64,000 bases of DNA from Trichobilharzia regenti (GCA_944472135.2 OX235263.1:9903517-9967516), one strand, 5' to 3'; counted from the first letter of the stretch, positions 43,968 to 56,589 are shown. Numbers and translations are program-made. Notes: a model not told the origin generated them from the sequence alone.

Positions 43968-45250
43968 GGTAATAATAATAATAACAACTTGCTTTATTCC
44001 AAAAACAGTACTAGTGATACAGCAAAGAATTTTCATCATTCATTACAATATTGCATCTAATTTACTCAAAAACGACAAAAAAATTAAAAATACACATTAC
44101 GCAACTGTAATAAAACGATTTTTATAGCAGCTATATAGCAAAATACTGTATGCAATACGGAGAAAAATATGCATAAAGTATAAAATTGTGGTAATAATAG
44201 TAATACCAACTAAAATAAAATAGCAGAGTAATAATTAAACGACAGAAAGTGTGATACCATAAAATACAGAAAGATGAACGATGAAAGGGTCGATTCACTG
44301 CGCTAATTACATAGTAACTTATGTGTTTCACGTCTAGCAGAGTCTTCGTCACATAAAGTACGGGCTAAATAGGGTATTGTAGAATTTCTGTACTTAGTGG
44401 TACGAGCATATAACTTTTTATATTGACTTCTCGTCCTACCTGGTGAGATACAAGGGGATAGGTGTGAATAAAGGGGGTGCAGAGGGTCTGACAGTACAGT
44501 CTTTGCCCATTTTGTACAGGAATTTATATGCCTCTCGACTATAGTATTGACGAGCTCACGCAGTGGCAGACCACAAGCCCTACTCACATCATTTAATACC
44601 CTTCGTAATATGATATAGTCTTTTCTGAGAAGCCCAGGACAGATTAATGGAGAGCAATAGAGTACAATAGGTAAAATACAGGAGTTTAAAAATTGCAAAA
44701 CTAAAGGTTGGTTGATACCTGATTGTCCTAACTTTTTAATGTAGGAGGTAAGACGAAAAATTTTCTTAGAGATAGATAAGATATGGGATGACCATGAAAG
44801 GTCAGAGGAAAGAACTAATCCAAGGTATTTAATGCTTGACTTGGTTTCAATTTCCGTGCCATCCATGCTACAGGCATCATGGGAACTAACTAGTTCATGC
44901 ATGTCACGTCGATGCTTGAAAGTGAAGTTAACCGCCTGACATTTGGAAGGATTTAACATAAGACCATTTGACTTAGACCACTTGTTGATGTCCAACAGAA
45001 AGCTATTAAGTTTGGAGCAGTCAGACTCGGAAGTGATAGGCAGTGATACATACAGTCAGATCATCTGCATATTTGACAAAGTTAGTTTCGTTTGAATGAG
45101 GCAGGTCATGTAAGAAGAAAGAAAAAGGAAAAGGAGAGAGAACGGCACTTTGAGGAACACCGGATTTTGTAAGCGAGGTATGGAGTGCGCGGAACACGTT
45201 TCAAGATTTCGTGATAGTACTTTCAATGTGTGTGTGTCATCTAAACCAGA
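43968..45250 (-). mobile_element. CR1-like LINE, RT end to 3' end, longest coding remnant
   Basis: Minus frame 44303-44995 (230 codons) runs INKWSKSNGLMLNPSKCQAV, SSIKYLGLVLSSDLSW and ILPIVLYCSPLICPGLL, to the end YKKLYARTTKYRNSTIPYL. Upstream, frameshifted: GVPQSAVLSPF (motif B) and NFVKYADDLTV (motif C). The 3' end is near 43970 with TAATAATAATAATAAC. It resembles schistosome SR1/CR1-type LINEs. Confidence 0.8.
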
Positions 45251-46050
45251 AGAATTTAGAGTTCAGAGAGTATTAGATTGCTTACCAGCGGATGAATTTT
45301 GTCAATGGGCTCACTTCTGAAAGTCAATCCCCAGTGATGTGACTGCTGCCTACTGCTGAATAATCCCAAACTAGGCCGAAATGGCTATTCATTCAGCCAT
45401 GGTTTCTAATATTTAGCTTGCTCGAAATCACTAAGGAAACTGTGGAAACTGCAGCAAAACTGGACAGTAGTCCATCTTTTTTTGTCAACCATCCTCAACT
45501 CTTTTTTGGTAAAGCAAACACCCAATAAAGAATAATTCCAAGGTAGTAAAGTAACCTTCACATTCACACTTACCACATATATCTTGCAGTGAGAAACGCT
45601 TAAATGAATCAAAGGCAAATAAAGAACTAGGATGGAGGTTAACTGGCATGCAGTATTTTGATGTGGTTTTGTTCTCTGAGCTGGATAGTTAGTTTGCGAA
45701 GCTTTCATCACCTTACTGGGTGACATCTTCAGCGCATACTTCAAATTGAAGTGAGCAGTATTTCAAAGATAATCCATGGAAATACCGATTTTGTCTTTGA
45801 GTTGTATGTATCTCAGCAGTACTTCGAAGATTGAGGCTGTTTTGGTAACTGCTGAGATATAAAGTAATGTACACAGTTGTGACCTCATGCAGCACAGGTG
45901 AGTATTTTGAAAGCCAGTCAGGGTCGGGAAAACAAAGGAGGTGTTAATTACGTTGAAATCTATATGGATATTTGATGGTGTTTTCATATAGTTCAGGGAT
46001 TCTGTGAACGCATCACTAAAAGTATTTCGATAACCTACTATAGACAATCT
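45251..46050. other. Mixed stretch with a PLE terminal repeat at 45655-45770
   Basis: GTTTTGTTCTCTGAGCTGG and GCGAAGCTTTCATCACC match 12187-12350. 45310-45410 has a SINE-like CCCAAACTAGGCCGAAATGG. The rest is unassigned; minus frames 45406-46047 are shadows. Confidence 0.45.
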
Positions 46051-46260
46051 TTGAAAAATAGGGAGTACTGGAAAGATGTTCCGTACTAGTTTTGGGTCGA
46101 AGCTAGAACCTTCAAATCAGGAGAGGAAACCCAGTGGCGTCATGGGTGCACTTTTCATAAGAGTCCAGAACCAAGACAAAAACAGGCGTCTAGTACTTCC
46201 TGGTATTCAATGACTTCCCAACTGATATCGCTTCCTGGTCGCAAAATTAGAGGTGTTCTC
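46050..46260 (-). mobile_element. SINE H-beta remnant
   Basis: GGGAGTACTGGAAAGATGTTCC on the left and TAGTACTTCCTGGTATTC on the right, with ACTGATATCGCTTCC. Highly decayed. Confidence 0.4.
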
Positions 46261-46379
46261 AGATTGACACATCATATCAAGCATTCTGAAGATCATTTGT
46301 AAGTTCCACATACGACCAGTATAAGTAGACGTATACAATAATTCTTATGCTATTTCCTTACTTGTTGTTTTTTACCCAG

Positions 46380-46697
46380 ATACTGTAACAGGAAGACTTT
46401 TAACTGATGGTGATCTTCATTTCGGTTGGCGATTACTTGGTGCATATGAAGAAACTGTTCCTGAGGCTAGTTTAGCTAGACAATCAGTAGAATCGTATAT
46501 AACAGATAATGGGAATACTGGTGTATTTATTGTACAAGATGCTCGTCCATCACCAAATCTACCTCAACCGACAGCACGTATCCAATGTTTGGCTACTTCT
46601 TACACAGAAGGTGTTACCTATTACAGTTCACTTGTTGACTTTATTGTTTATCCAGATGAGATACCAATAGATCATGTGAAAGATGTTAAAGATAGAG
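46380..46697 (+). CDS. Ig-gene exon 13: long module exon of Ig7
   Basis: Acceptor TTTACCCAG ending at 46379; donor GTAAGT at 46698; 318 bases, phase 1 both sides. It opens DTVTGRLLTDGDLHFGWRLL (Trp), has the second Cys in TARIQCLATSY and the G-strand TYYSSLVDFIVYP, then a charged linker HVKDVKDR. The C-to-F stretch between Trp and Cys is long (about 50 residues) and lacks the usual D-x-G. Confidence 0.9.
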
Positions 46698-46999
46698 GTA
46701 AGTATAATCTTTCTAATAGATCTGGAATTTTTGAGAGGAAGAAAATTCTGTTTCGTCGTATATACTACTTATGAGAAACAAGAGTAGTTGGCGTGAAAGC
46801 AGATTTCATGCTGACTACGGTTAAATTGCAATGGACATTGACAAAATAATATTTCATGCAGTTATTCCCCTTTTCATAACAAGATGGTAGCATTGTTTAT
46901 TTCATCAGCCTGTCATCAACTGTGTACAGCCTCAAGAAACTGTTAGGTTTATGTAGACAATAATCTTAACATTTTAGTTTGAAAATCCCCATTGAGTCA

Positions 47000-48330
47000 T
47001 ATGAGAAAGAGAAGACGTTCAGCGAAGCGACTCTTTTCGACGGCGAATTCATTCACATAGCTGTACAATCGCAGTTATGTATAATTATTTGTGTGTACGC
47101 GTGTACATGAGGTTTGTCAAGTTTAGATAATTAATCAGGTAATACAAGAATGATCTAATATAGAAACAAGGTTAATCAGACAGCAACTAAAGCAACTAAG
47201 ATTGAGTTAGTTAGTAAGTTAGATGACGTAATATAATTGACTAGAATGTTTCAACTTAGGTCAGGGTAGCAACAGAGGTGATTACAGGTAGAGATTAAGT
47301 AGAAGTGGGGTAGAGAATAGTACCATTTAAATTAGAACTGAAATTGAACAAATAAGTTGGATGACGTAACATAAATGACTAGAAATTGAGCGTTGGTTAA
47401 GTCAGTAACAGTGGTAGTGGGATGTAGAAATTAAATCGGGTGGGGGTAAAGAACAAGAAAGTTGAAAATGTAAAATATTACAATTGAGAAGACAAAATAA
47501 TACTAATGAAGAGACAGAAAAGAAAAAGGATTATGTAGAATTTACTTATCGGGTAATAAGATAGATTAAGTCCATTGCAAGTGTAGTGATTAAACGAACT
47601 TCTTCTGCATGCATAGTTCGGGACTTAGCAAGTGAATCGCCATTGCTTCTGCAGTTTGAAGAAGTGTGATTCGTCACCTTTAGGAAGACTACTTCTTACT
47701 CTGTAGACGACTTTGAAGTTTGTTTGGGGTTTACCTTGGTGTCCAGATTCTATCAGATGTTCTAAGATGGAGCTGCAAAGGCGTCGTTTCTCTCCTTTGT
47801 GTTGGTAAGTGTTCGGTGATACGTTTGGAAAGCTAACGCTGGGTACGGCTGACATACCTGGCTCCACACGAGCAGTGAGCTGATAAATACACATTGATGT
47901 GGCCAGCAGTGGTAGCTTATCCTTCACGTTCACATGAATCATAGGTTTTGTGGAGAAGGTTAGTTGTAGTTCAGCTGCATGGGCGGCTTTTGTGGCCTAG
48001 GATCCATAGATTTTGAAATAAATTTTCTGGATGACAATTCTCGACAAGGATTCTTTTGAGATTGTCCACTTCATCTTTTATGGTGTCCAGCGTGCAAAGT
48101 CTGTGAACTCTGTAGCTGAGTGAAAGGATCAGGTTTCGTTTGGTGTAGAAGAGTACCCAACTGTTAAAGTTAGCAAGCTGTCCGTTCCACGTCGACTTTC
48201 TGCAGATTGATCTTTTCAGTGTTCCATTCTGTTCTCGTCTTGTTAGATGGACGTCAAGAAAGGATATTTTCGAGTTTGATTCCTTCTCCAGCGTGAAGTG
48301 AATCGCGGGGTGGCAGTTGTTAAACATATT
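47000..48330 (-). mobile_element. PLE, end of RT and GIY-YIG
   Basis: Minus frame 47971-48327 reads SKISFLDVHLTRREQNGTL and KRSICRKSTWNGQ (end of PLE RT); minus 47625-47942 continues with SMCIYQL and a disrupted GIY-YIG core (SVSFPNVSPNTYQHK) ending SSILEHLIESGHQGKP and FKVVYRVRSSLP. Non-coding end to about 47000. Confidence 0.75.
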
Positions 48331-48749
48331 TGAAACTGACGAGGTGCCAGTTGACAGGAGACTCCAAACCTAAATAAATAGTGCTAGAAAATTAGGCTTA
48401 CACAGTTTATACATGGAAGGCTCAAGTTTAAACACAAAAATGAATGAAAAAATAAAAGGTGGATAAAATGATGAGTAACTATGTTATGAGTTCAACTCAA
48501 ATGGTGTAAATAAAAGATATGCAAAATTACTTTATGGAAAAAGGGGAAAAAGCTAAAGGCAAAGATTGCGTAATCAGATGAAATAAAAGATATTCATTCA
48601 GACATCTATAAAACACAAATTAATTGAGCATAGAATATCCTCTTCAATAATTTCCTCTTCTGGCTCTACAATTATATAAATGTTTATACACATAGAATAT
48701 TCTAGAATAGTAGTCAATAACAATATTAATGTGTATTAGCCAATTGACT
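48331..48749. other. Unassigned, AT-rich
   Basis: No motif or repeat match established. Confidence 0.4.
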
Positions 48750-49100
48750 GTTCCTATGGAGCCAGTTAGTTACATGGGCCGTAGAATTAGGCGTGTTTCT
48801 CGTCGGATTTCCGAACATTATCCTCCATATTGGTTGGTTAAGTAAAGGACAAACAAAATCTATTTTTGGTGCTATTCTATCTCACTCATCTTGTGGATAC
48901 AATGGAACAGAAGATTGATGTCAACGAGGTGACTTTCAAAATCATCTAACGCATACCAACAATTCTCAATTTCACCTTAAGAGTTCGACTACTAAATATG
49001 CTGAGGCTGTTGGGATCCACATTAAGAAGCCTAATTTACGCGTCTAAATGAAGCTAGTTCAGACAGTGTCTTTACCTTGGCCATCTAAGTTCGAATGATC
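48750..49100 (+). mobile_element. PLE GIY-YIG fragment
   Basis: Reading YMGRRIRRVSRRISEHYPPY, WLVKGQTKSIFGAILSHLVD and FTLRVRLLNMLRLL in shifted frames: GIY-YIG middle and end of another PLE lineage. Confidence 0.65.
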
Positions 49101-49275
49101 CTCAACTTTTTACAGAAATTTTCTAAATTTTAGTTGATATTCTGTTTACTATTACATTTTTATTCTTATCATAATTTAAGTAGCTTTCGCGATCTGTAAT
49201 TCCACTGATCTTACTTAACAAATCGATATTATTTGAAAAACACTAATATTGTCATTAACTACTATTCCAGAATAT

Positions 49276-49302
49276 TGCATATATATATATATATATATAT
49301 AT
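49276..49302 (+). repeat. AT microsatellite
   Basis: About 13 AT units. Confidence 0.9.
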
Positions 49303-49488
49303 AGTTGCAGAACCAGTATAGGAAATTATCGAAAAGGATATTCGTTGCTCGATTATTCCGTGTTTTATAAAATAAAAGAGACAGTTAAGGCATCTAGTTA
49401 TCAGGGCAAAGAAACACTGATAACTGTTTCTTTCTGATGAACACATTAATCGGATTTCAAGTGCTTGATATCAGTTGCTTTGACACTG

Positions 49489-49518
<30 letters not shown>
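49489..49518 (+). repeat. AAT microsatellite
   Basis: Ten AAT units; possibly an RTE tail left alone or an independent run. Confidence 0.9.
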
Positions 49519-49519
<1 letters not shown>

Positions 49520-49564
49520 GGGATAAGAAGAGAGGATTTGAAAATATAAGTAGTGGGTGGTGGA

Positions 49565-49945
49565 GTAGTCATCAGTGGTTATGTCTTAATAGTCCAATAA
49601 GGGAGAGATAATGGCTGTACGAACTTCTTTTGAATGCACAGTTTATGTTCAATAGTTGGAATGTCTATCGCCTTAGCTGTGTGCAGAGTAGATGAATACG
49701 AAGTCTATTGGAAAGATTCGATGGGATACGATGAATTACTTTGAAGCCTCTCGTTTTCTTCACTACATGACCAATATCAATAATTAAATGTGACAAAATT
49801 GAGCTATGGATTTTATTGTTTGTCCTTTGCCAAACCACTACAATAGGAGATGTTTAGTAACACGTGGTTAAGCTGTCTAGTAGTACGCCCAACGAAATCA
49901 TTGCAGACATTTCAGCCACAATGAAAATCAACTGTGCCCTACACT
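49565..49945 (-). mobile_element. PLE GIY-YIG 3' end
   Basis: Almost the same as 25120-25450 (GTACGAACTTCTTTTGAATGC; CCTATCGCCTTAGCTGTGTG-type phrase). Same PLE subfamily as that copy. Confidence 0.7.
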
Positions 49946-49959
49946 TGAATTCATATGAT

Positions 49960-51200
49960 ATTTCTGAAAGTTGTATATGCGAAGGGGAATTTAGGATACA
50001 GAAAGATTGAGCAAGGGAAGAAATATTTACTTTTCAATTAGATCCTCATCTCACTCTGGCTCTACTCTAATACATTATGTATAGGATTTTTATTACATTA
50101 CACAACAGTTTATCAATCAAGTGACGTTATGTTTGTTAACAATAATAATTTGTCAGTGTCAAAATGTCAATGGGTTGATAATCAACCAAGAAAATCAATA
50201 CACACAATTAAAAGGTAGAATGGTTAGAATAAATTAATTGTACAAGGATAACGCGTAACTAAAGATGAAGTGGTCAGAAAATATAAAATAATTTGAACAA
50301 TTAAAATTTTTATAACTTTTAAGGTTTAAGGGAACGGGGGCTAAGTCGTCCGGTTTACACATTCATCTAGTGACGGCCAAGGTAGGGAAAGTGGTTGTAC
50401 GGAATTCTTCTGAACACACAGGTTTGGCTTCTTCATTCCATTCCCATGGCTTCAGCTATATGTAGAAGACGAACTCATAGAGCAAAATAAAGATTAGTAG
50501 GAATGTGATAAATAATTTTAAATGCAGTATTAACTTTAACCTTATACTCATTATCTACAACGTGTGCTAAAACAGAGCTAGCTAGGAATAGATCTTGTTT
50601 GTCCTCTGCTTAACCATGATGAACCTGCCTAATAGTACGCCCGATGTAGCTGGCTCCGCAGCTGCAGTCAAACTGGTAGATACACACAGAGGAGGCAAAT
50701 TTCGTTAGTTTATCCGAACGTAGAATAGGGGTGGTTGTGAAGATACAACGTACCTCTGCTGCATGATAAGCTCTTTTAACTGCATTCTTCGGGCGCTATG
50801 TTTTTATTTCGCTGATGTTGTCACCGAGGAACTGCAGTTTTATGAACATTGGTTTTTTTCGGAACTGTTGCCATACTGACTCTCTTAGGTACTGAATTCA
50901 TATTTTTCTCAATGAATTTATCTGGATAACCATTTTTTCTTAGTAATTCTCTAATATTCTTAAGCTCCTCATTGAGGCAATCGTTTGAATAGATTAACCT
51001 AGCTCTGTAAACCAGACACTTTACCAGGTTACGTTTGCATTTCAAAGGTACAAAACTCAAAAAAAAATGAGTGTAATAACCTGTTGTTATTGTAGGTTTC
51101 CTATACACACTCCTTCTTAGTGTGCCATCTTCTTTCCTTGCCATGAAGAATACTTTTAACTCTATTGAATGAGTCGGGTATGCTAACACGCCACTGATAA
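49960..51200 (-). mobile_element. PLE with RT end and GIY-YIG
   Basis: Minus frame 50821-51189 reads ELKVFFMARKEDGTLRRSVY, RKPTITTGYYTHFFLSFVPL, then KNGYPDKFIEKNM. GIY-YIG is below 50760, and the non-coding end (49980-50210) is shared with 62810-62960. Confidence 0.75.
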
Positions 51201-51345
51201 ACTAATTCCAAAAATTAGCAATAATAATAATAACTTCCAAAGCGCTTATTGAGATGATGAGTGCACGTTTATGGAGATAGGTATTGAAATAAAGCTTCAA
51301 TCTGAAAGCAGATATCTAACAGGTAAGCCTTGGACAGAAAGAAGT

Positions 51346-51370
51346 ATATATATATATATATATATATATT
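51346..51370 (+). repeat. TA microsatellite
   Basis: Twelve TA units beside a LINE 3' end. Confidence 0.9.
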
Positions 51371-51379
51371 CTGGATATA

Positions 51380-51690
51380 TGTTCCACCCACAGACTTCCA
51401 GGCTGGGGTCCTCGGGACGGTAAAAATCTATGGTTGGAAACAATTGGTGACATGGCTCAAAATCGTTCCCAGTGGCGCAGATGCATCCACTCCTTGTGAC
51501 TTATGATCTCCAATGAAACTGTTTTGTTCTTCGTTATTACTCCTTTGTCTCACACCTCTGCTCACTGTTTCTATTATGCTTTTCTTGTACTTTCTTCTCT
51601 TGCTTCGCGTGCTACACGGAGTGTGGGGACTTGAACTGCTGCACATTTGTGCAAAGTTCTATGTCGAAAACAGACAGACAGAAGACCACC
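51380..51690 (+). mobile_element. RTE-related LINE (second subfamily), 3' end
   Basis: Reading WLETIGDMAQNRSQWRRCI and HSL-stop, then the UTR to GAAAACAGACAGACAG. This is the reference orientation of the 5590, 56713 and 63795 copies. Confidence 0.75.
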
Positions 51691-51883
51691 CACTACTCAT
51701 CAGTGGTCCATTAATTGACAGTCTATTTTTTCACCAGAGGTCACCCAAAGTGTAGGACAAACAGGCATCTTCCTCTCAGAAACTATAGTTTTTAAATAAA
51801 TTACCTGGGATTTATTTGTGAAGCGCTGATATGAATCAGTGAAGAGATTTTCTCTCAATACGGATTATTTCTCTTTATTTTAG

Positions 51884-51985
51884 AAAAACTAAATCGTCTG
51901 ACAGTCAATGTTATTGGTTTGGATAATCGTGGAAAGTTGTCTGGAACTGAAGGTTCCTCAGTTAACCTAGAATGCATTGCTAAAG
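51884..51985 (+). CDS. Ig-gene exon 14: short module exon of Ig8
   Basis: Acceptor TTATTTTAG ending at 51883; donor GTAAGT at 51986; 102 bases, phase 1 both sides. It reads EKLNRLTVNVIGLDNRGKL and ends GSSVNLECIAK. It shares the pattern V-x-G-L-(D/N)-x-x-G-x-L ... (V/I)-x-L-x-C with the short exons at 58400 and 63448. Confidence 0.88.
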
Positions 51986-52315
51986 GTAAGTGTGATGGTT
52001 TGTTTTGTTGTTGTTTGTCCGTTGACCCTCACCGCTGTAAAGTGAGACAGTTATACCATGCTTCGAGAATTCCAAAATCTCATTTCACATTGAAGTCAGC
52101 ACCGATGTTATTTATCTAGAATGACGTTGAAAGATTTTACAAATAAACCATCCAGCTTACAGGGCACAATCATAAGAAAAATATTCACTTGACAAAATGG
52201 GAAAGTAGTATCTTACTTTATCGTTAATATCGTTAATTTGAGTATTTTCCCCCGGTCTAAATTCTCTAATGAATTTATCATTAAATTGAAAATTTTAAAA
52301 TCCTCCAAAGGAAGT

Positions 52316-52625
52316 TTTTAAGTTCGAATCTCAGAAGGCACATGAATTCCTTTAAGGTTGTAGATACGCCTTGCTGACTGGTGAGTGCCAACTAGCACAA
52401 AACCTAGGTCCGAGGCTTCCTGTCGATTGCCTCCAACTATTCAATATATCATCAGATCAATGTGTACCGTGATAGCGAGCTACCTAGTGGCATGGTGGCC
52501 ACATTACAAAAGCTGACTGATAGAATTCAGTCTGCACCAAAGAAAGGACTAGATACGTCACACTAGTTACTAGTGTCCAATCGAAGTCTTTCAGAAGTTT
52601 TCAGATCAATTCACTAATACTCTGA
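52316..52625 (+). mobile_element. SINE-C, most complete copy
   Basis: AAGTTCGAATCTCAGAAGG, GTAGATACGCCTTGCTGACTGG, GTGAGTGCCAACTAGCACAA, then TAGTGGCATGGTGGCC and CAGTCTGCACCAAAGAAAGG-AC. The last part occurs inverted at 62690-62765. Confidence 0.6.
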
Positions 52626-52924
52626 AACCAAAGAGTTTCCTAGTATAGATATTGTAAGAAGGTAGAAAGATTCAAGTATAGTCTTGCTACAGCTGAAATA
52701 TTAACCTTCATAATCTAGTTTCTGAGGAAACTTCAATGTTCAAATCTCGTATAAGAGGTTGAAGTGTTGACTAGCGATAGAATCCACTTTATTCCTTGTG
52801 GAATATGATGATTGATGTATCTTCGCCTCATTCTCTGACACTTTCTTTTTCACTCAGATTCGAACTAGGAATGATTCAAATGGTTCATAAGTCTAATGCA
52901 TAGCGATTTGATGTTTGAAGTGAT

Positions 52925-53095
52925 CAACGCTTGCTTGGACCATGCACATGCTCCGGGTTCGATTCCTGGCCGACGTACACCTGATATCAATGATTAGCCT
53001 GCAAAATTTGGGTTAACTATATCACATGCTGAAAATTCTATACTTTTACCAAAAATACCGTGTGAAATCAAAGAAATAATAATAAATAAGTCAGT
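52925..53095 (+). mobile_element. SINE T2
   Basis: CCATGCACATGCTCCGGGTT-CGATTCCTGGCCGACG head, ACCTGATATCAATG, GCTGAAAATTCTATAC and CCGTGTGAAATCAAAG with an AATAATAATAAATAA tail. Confidence 0.65.
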
Positions 53096-53989
53096 CACTG
53101 AGGGGGTTATTTCATTCAGGAGAAATAAAGAAAGTTAAAATGTTTTGTTTTAACTATAAAACTAGACACAATCAATCAGAATACATGCTAAGATACAAAT
53201 GGTCTTATTGAGAAGTTCACTTTTATCATAACATCTGTAAAAAGGATGACGCCAATAATTAGATAAAAAAAGGAAACGAGTAGTAACTTGCAAATCGAAG
53301 GAAAGAATTCCTTAATAATGATGAAATCTTAAGTGAAGGAGTGAAAGGAGGTGGAGCGTATATATTTCCCCTTTATATGTTGGAGATTTATAGCTCAGGC
53401 GAATTATTTTGGCGTAATTGTATACTCTGAGCTGGAGAGCTCAGAGAAGGTTCACTGACTCTGCTCTAACATGAAAAGTGTTCCCTGGACTTCATGGATT
53501 TATCTGATAGTCCGTAACCTTCTTCTAGTCTTCTTGTCTTAATAGATCTGAGACAACAAAGGAGGATAATAAGTTGTGTGGATTTTCCACCACTCAAGAC
53601 GATTATCCTAATCGAGGTTGGTTCTTCCAAAATGCTATATTCAAAATACTCTTTCCGTGAACCTATGACAATGTGAATGGTGGACTCTCCTAAATTTACG
53701 CTTAAGTACTGCTGATTAATACTGCTTTGCACGAAGTCAACTCCACAGTGACCTTGCAAATGACTTCTCCCGAAATTTGAAATTCTACTCTCAAAGACTC
53801 TGCAGATAGTAGATAGTTCAGTGAGCCTCTCTGATCAATTGAGACAGCATCGACTCGATAACCGGCAGGTTTATGATTCAAATCATCATTCTTGATTCAA
53901 ACTTATACTTTTGACATTAATTATCCCCTGCATATTAACGTACCCTGAATTCATTCCTCGTGTTATTCAACTTTATTATTATTATTAAG
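53096..53989. other. Unassigned intronic stretch
   Basis: A short PLE-repeat echo (GTATACTCTGAGCTGGAGAG) at 53430. The minus frame 53466-53759 has no motif. The 97-codon frame is not a supported gene. Confidence 0.4.
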
Positions 53990-54316
53990 ATCGTTCAACT
54001 AAACAGCCTACTAAAGAGTCAGTACACTATGGATGGGAATTTAGTCGATTAGACGGAACTCCAGTTGATACAACTGCATTGATTGGTTCAGGTGAAAGTA
54101 AACTAGAAATGCGTGAGAATCGTTTAACACTTCAAGGATTAAAACAAACAACATCAATTCGTGGTCGATGTCGTGTATCAATACCACCAGAAGAGGTAAC
54201 CGATGAGACACAAGTACCATCCACTGAAGAAGTATTCTATTCACCATACTTTAGATTTGATGTAACTGATGCAACTGGAAGTGGACGTAGAGATTTCGCT
54301 CCACCAGCACAGCCAA
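53990..54316 (+). CDS. Ig-gene exon 15: long module exon of Ig8
   Basis: Acceptor TTATTAAG ending at 53989 (a weak pyrimidine tract; the short TTATTATTATTATTA run sits directly upstream); donor GTAAGT at 54317; 327 bases, phase 1 both sides. It has the Trp in VHYGWEFSRLDGTPV, strand E RLTLQGLKQTTS, second Cys in IRGRCRVSIPPEE and G-strand YFRFDVTDA. It has the same length as the long exon at 62030, fitting duplication of the module. Confidence 0.9.
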
Positions 54317-54509
54317 GTAAGTTTGCACTTAAATTATTGATTTTTTTTTACTGAAAATGCGTATTCTAAATTGGTTAATAAACTGACAAACGTGAAAGAT
54401 GTCAAATGAACTGTAGCATCCTAATTACTGTGTTTCGCATGCCAAACATTCGTAGATTGCAGCTCAAGGTGTTCAAAAGACTCTGCATTTTATCAGCGTG
54501 TCAGCCTAG

Positions 54510-55352
54510 AAGGAAAACTATATCATCTGCATACTCTTAGTCAACGAGATTGTTACCCTGTGGGGTAACAAGTCAATGCCTGAGTCTCTGAAGTGAGTTA
54601 GGGTTAAATCCACTAGTACATCTATGATGAAATTGAAAAGAAATGGGGATAATGGGCATCCCTGATGAACACCACTAGTCGTCACCACTTCAGATGACAA
54701 CTCGCCGTAAGCTCTCATCTGGATGGCTTCATGAGTTCGAGTAGAGTGCCTTGATCAGTGCAATGTATTTTCTCGGCATTCCTTTGACAGCCAAACATCG
54801 CCAGAGTACCTCTCGGTCGACAGAATCGAATGCCGAATTTATGTAAAGAAATATAATGATTGTTGGACGCCGGTAAGAATGCCTATGTTCCAGAATCTGT
54901 CGGAGGGTGAAGATATGATCAATACACCCTCTTCCTGATCTAAAGCCTGCCTGGTTCTCTCGTGTTTGTGTCTCTCGAGCACTGCTTAGTCTACGCAATA
55001 TTATTGAGCCTTGGACTTTAGATACTATATTAGTCAAGCTAATCCCTTTGTGATTATCACAGGAAGACTTGTCTCCCTTCTTGTATATCGGGATAATCAA
55101 TGACTTACACCAACCTGATAGGACTTCCTGTGATTCCCAGACAGTGCCTAGTACCTCAGTTAACGCAGACAGTAAACTGTCTCCGCCATACTTAAATACC
55201 TCTGGAGTCATTCCATCACGTCCTGCTACTTTGCCTTGTTTCAGACTAGTGACTGCTTTAGTAAACTCAGTTAAGGACGGAAGACATGTGTCTATATCCC
55301 ATTCAGGGAGTTGTTGGATGTTCGGCAAGTTGAGCGGAACACAGTAGAACAT
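54510..55352 (-). mobile_element. RTE-type LINE reverse transcriptase, mid part
   Basis: Minus frame 54729-55352 (207 codons) reads LKQGKVAGRDGMTPEVFKYG, IPIYKKGDKSSCDNHKGISL, ENQAGFRSGRGCIDHIFTLR and FLYINSAFDSVDREVLW; 54518-54718 continues GVHQGCPLSPFLFNFIIDVL. Motif A has Tyr where the catalytic Asp belongs (FLYIN for FLDF-like), so it is dead. Best RT homology in the window. Confidence 0.85.
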
Positions 55353-55984
55353 AGGGCTTTAGGAATCTTGAAGTTTCAGCAGACGTGCTACTGTTTTTTT
55401 ACAGAGTGGATTTACAAAACTCAGATTTCATCTTACTTCTTTCTCTGGGTTTACTATCGGTTGATTAGATTCGAGGAGTGTATCGGCCGGGAATCGAACC
55501 CAAACCGTGTGAGTTACTAATGAGCATCCTACCACTGACTTACCAGTTCTCAGATGCGTTGAAGAATGTGACTGGTTACAAATATTCTCTGTTTTTTTTT
55601 AATTGTACTCCGAGTGGAAATCACATATAAACTGATAAAATGAGACGACATGAGTACTTCACTTTCTACAAAAGTGACCTACTTCCACATGAGAAAATGT
55701 GTCGATGTGTTTGTACTGGATACTTAGCTAAAATTCTCACAGACAAAAAGGAATTTCATACAGTGATTCCCTTTTATAAGTTTGAACAAAGAAAGAAGAA
55801 GCATTGGAGCGCAGAATAATCTGGATCCATTTTATTTCGTCAGTTCTCATCAGCACCTGCGTACAACATGAATTCTTTAATACATATAAAAAAGTGTACA
55901 AGTTTAACAAACTTTTATCCATTAGCAAGCGCATATTATCAGAGCGTCACAGTAAAATAAGGCGTTATGATTTACAAGGTGTCT
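55353..55984. other. Unassigned, with a T1-type SINE remnant
   Basis: 55475-55560 has minus-strand GGGTTCGATTCCCGGCCGAT, a tRNA-like B-box of T1/T2 type. The remainder shows no exon. Confidence 0.45.
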
Positions 55985-56515
55985 AAAGTGTTGATGATGT
56001 TAAAGTCGGAATCGGAAAGACAAGATACGCCTTCATCAATGAATCTGAAACTAATTTGGAAATCTTTTGCAGTCAACATAAGGAACAATATTTGTATTTT
56101 CACCACCAATATCAAGTCGGTCCTTCTATACAGCTGGGAAACTTGAACAACGTGTCATGAAGAGGATTTCCAACAGCTTGTTGCAGACTTTTATCAACAG
56201 TTGCTCACTTCACTGGCTGGCTCCATACTGAAGATCAGAGAAAAAAAAAGAAACAAAAAAATATGTAGGAGAAAGCGGAGATGGATTGGGTATACAATGA
56301 GGAGAACATCGAATGATATTGCGCGCCAGGTATACTCTCGTATAGAATCCCAATGGTTGACACGGGGTGAGATCATTTGGGGAGTTGGAGATGAGAGGTT
56401 GTCGTCAACCGTAGTCTAAGCTGAAGAGGACGACAGAAGGTAGGACAAAATGGAGATGCGTTGTTGAAGCCAGCCGTATGTTTCACTCGGAACTTAAGGG
56501 AATTATAATTTAACT
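55985..56515 (+). mobile_element. RTE-like LINE 3'-terminal fragment
   Basis: Reading VGIGKTRYAFIN, FTTNIKSVLLYSWET, RRKRRWIGYTMRRTSNDIAR and the end AGCCGTATGTTTCACTCGG-AACTTAAGGG. Confidence 0.7.
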
Positions 56516-56589
56516 AATCATCCCTTAATATCCTTGAGTTTACCTCTAAATCGTTCATATTGTTCAATGAATATTACTGCTGTCATTAC

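Noticed and set aside
44303..44995. 230-codon minus-strand open frame as a host gene
   Set aside because: It reads as the C-terminal half of a CR1-like reverse transcriptase, with a frameshifted RT core upstream and a simple-repeat 3' end.
45340..45400. Third hammerhead family (CTGAATAATCCCAAACTAGGCC)
   Set aside because: The core G is replaced, stem II is broken, and it looks like a decayed H-beta piece.
54270..54300. Glycosaminoglycan attachment site in exon 15 (DATGSG)
   Set aside because: Only one S-G pair with a weak acidic context; not enough to support it as a feature.
54729..55352. 207-codon minus-strand open frame as a host gene
   Set aside because: It is a LINE reverse transcriptase segment with the motif A Asp lost and its next part in another frame.
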